From Escarpia spicata (lineage: Eukaryota > Annelida > Polychaeta > Sabellida > Siboglinidae), in assembly GCA_963995525.1 (NCBI GenBank), contig OZ023213.1, positions 20,099,051 through 20,163,050 on the forward strand: a stretch of 64,000 bases of DNA, given 5' to 3'. Position 1 is the first letter of the stretch. Each line of letters starts with the position of its first letter. This document shows, piece by piece, positions 62,740 through 64,000 of the stretch. The notes below the pieces were generated by a model, which was not told the origin of the DNA, ran no database searches, and was given only the letters and a program-made list of their open reading frames with translations. Made by a program: the position numbers and the translations under genes.

Positions 62740-64000
62740 CAGAAGGAAGAACACGATTAAATCGGTATTAGTAGGAATCCTGCAGTCTCGTGAGACCATG
62801 GATCTGCGTCCTGATGTGAAAGATTAGTTGGTAGAGCAGCGGCTGTTACGGCGGTAGAGGCATATTCGTGAGTGACAGTCCTTGTGGAAACTGCTGCACG
62901 TCAAGGTGCTTTCTGCTCAGCTTTCAGCCTGGCTGCTTTTCTTGCGGCTGCGTTTTTCTTCGGCTAGTCTAGAGGTTACCCTTTCCTCCTTTAAGTCCAC
63001 TGCTTAATTCCTGCCTCCACGTGGATCGGTCTTTAGGAAACTCCACGCCGTTGTCAACATCCATGTCTAGGCTAGCAGTCTAGTGCCATCAAGTCTTGCT
63101 TGCACACGGCCTTTAAGCGTAGATGGGGACTTCCTGCAGCTCTCTAAAGAGCCAAGAGTGGGGAAGAATGACAGAGGAACAAGATCGGTTTAGACGACTT
63201 GTCCGCGGAACAGACTATGTGATGCACCCTCAACTATAAACAGATCAAAGGGAAGAATAATAAGTGTCCATGTTCATTTGTGTCACTCTATATAGGAGAT
63301 GCGTTCGAAAGACCCAGAGTTGCATTGTTTCACAGAATACTAATTACGGAGTTTATTTGACTAATGTGCCGTTATAATGAATAATAGAATTGACATTAGT
63401 TTGTGATTAAAACAGTAGGTCAAGTCATGCACATTCACATTATCAAGCTATAAATTCATGTTTGCACACTGTACCCACGCTTCAATGTTATAAAACAATA
63501 CGGTTCTATGTCTGTTTGTCTGTTGTGGACCCGTATCTCCGTTAATATTTGTATGTATGTGGCTGTCATTTTATGCGCGCTCTAGCCGGCCCTTTGGGGT
63601 TTTGATTAATAATTAATAATAGTTAAATGAATTAATAATTAATAATAAATGTTCTTACTGAAATTCATCCGGGGCGGTGGGGATTTCGGGGGTCACGTAC
63701 ACATGACTGCCTTTTCCCCGGGCAACGACGGGTAACTCGGCTAATACGGAATAACGCCATTATACATGTTGTACAAGCCATATGCAATCATGCGACACTC
63801 TTCAGACTGCTCTAAAGAATATTGGCTGGATGCCAGCTTAGTTCCAACACATGCATGCATTTCAAAATGAATTAGTCCATTAATTTTATAATTACCTTAT
63901 GCTTACCACGTCATGCTTTCGCTCATGGCGTTTTTTTGACAACAACACAATTTTGTGGTTCACCTTTCTGCAATCGAACAGGTGGTTTAAACCATGGGAA
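62740..64000. other. Stretch without a recognisable gene
   Basis: A TTAATAATTAATAAT tract at about 63605-63650 and mixed sequence. Nothing assignable. Confidence 0.4.

Noticed and set aside
62826..62890. tRNA-like A-box (TTAGTTGGTAGAGCAGCGG)
   Set aside because: No convincing B-box or cloverleaf follows; at most a tRNA-derived SINE relic.

Overview
The window is metazoan nuclear DNA, most likely from an aquatic invertebrate. It is AT-rich, full of microsatellites and packed with nested transposable elements (several CR1/L2-like LINEs, a DIRS-like element, two PIF/Harbinger elements). The species cannot be named from this sequence; a lophotrochozoan or invertebrate deuterostome fits the repeat families, but that is a guess. 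No complete ordinary host gene was recognised. The first 2.6 kb holds a few plausible exons of small cysteine-rich proteins.

The centrepiece is a pair of Polinton/Maverick (adintovirus-like) elements in the same orientation, about 8.3 kb apart. Copy 1 is 17182-34042 and copy 2 is 42364-58670. Both begin AGTAGTAAAGG and end with the inverted form, have long terminal inverted repeats, and are flanked by perfect but different 6-bp target-site duplications (TGATAC and TGGGTG). They are therefore two separate integrations, not a segmental duplication. The coding parts are GC- and CpG-rich, unlike the flanks.

Each Polinton has the same plan. A left rightward block carries a NADAR-domain protein, packaging ATPase, a small basic protein, a conserved Polinton protein, a tiny membrane protein overlapping the integrase, a chromodomain integrase, a second membrane protein, the penton-like minor capsid protein, a pVI-like basic protein, the double-jelly-roll major capsid protein and an adenain-like protease. 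This block converges on a leftward block: protein-primed DNA polymerase B, a Cys/His protein with PPxY motifs that starts at a splice acceptor, and an RPA1-like zinc OB-fold protein. From the RPA-like promoter region a last gene runs rightward; it is proline-rich and apparently spliced. Together the products would cover integration, protein-primed replication with a single-strand-binding protein, capsid building, genome packaging and maturation.

Neither copy is intact. Copy 1 has a stop codon in PolB and a 77-bp deletion in the PPxY gene. Copy 2 has a frameshift in PolB, an early stop in the penton gene, a 177-bp deletion removing the protease catalytic His, and a frameshift in the proline-rich gene.

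Flanks. Copy 1 sits inside the PHD-finger region of an antisense LINE whose N-terminus also carries a 2A-like NPGP motif (15420-17181 plus 34043-34190). Copy 2 sits near the 3' end of a CR1 LINE with an esterase-type ORF1 (38822-42363 plus 58671-58745), which also received a Harbinger and a short retroposon. Further left, a decayed multicopy invertebrate gene (4800-9340, minus) is split by an L2/CR1 LINE. The right end (58.9-64 kb) is mostly simple repeats and featureless AT-rich DNA.
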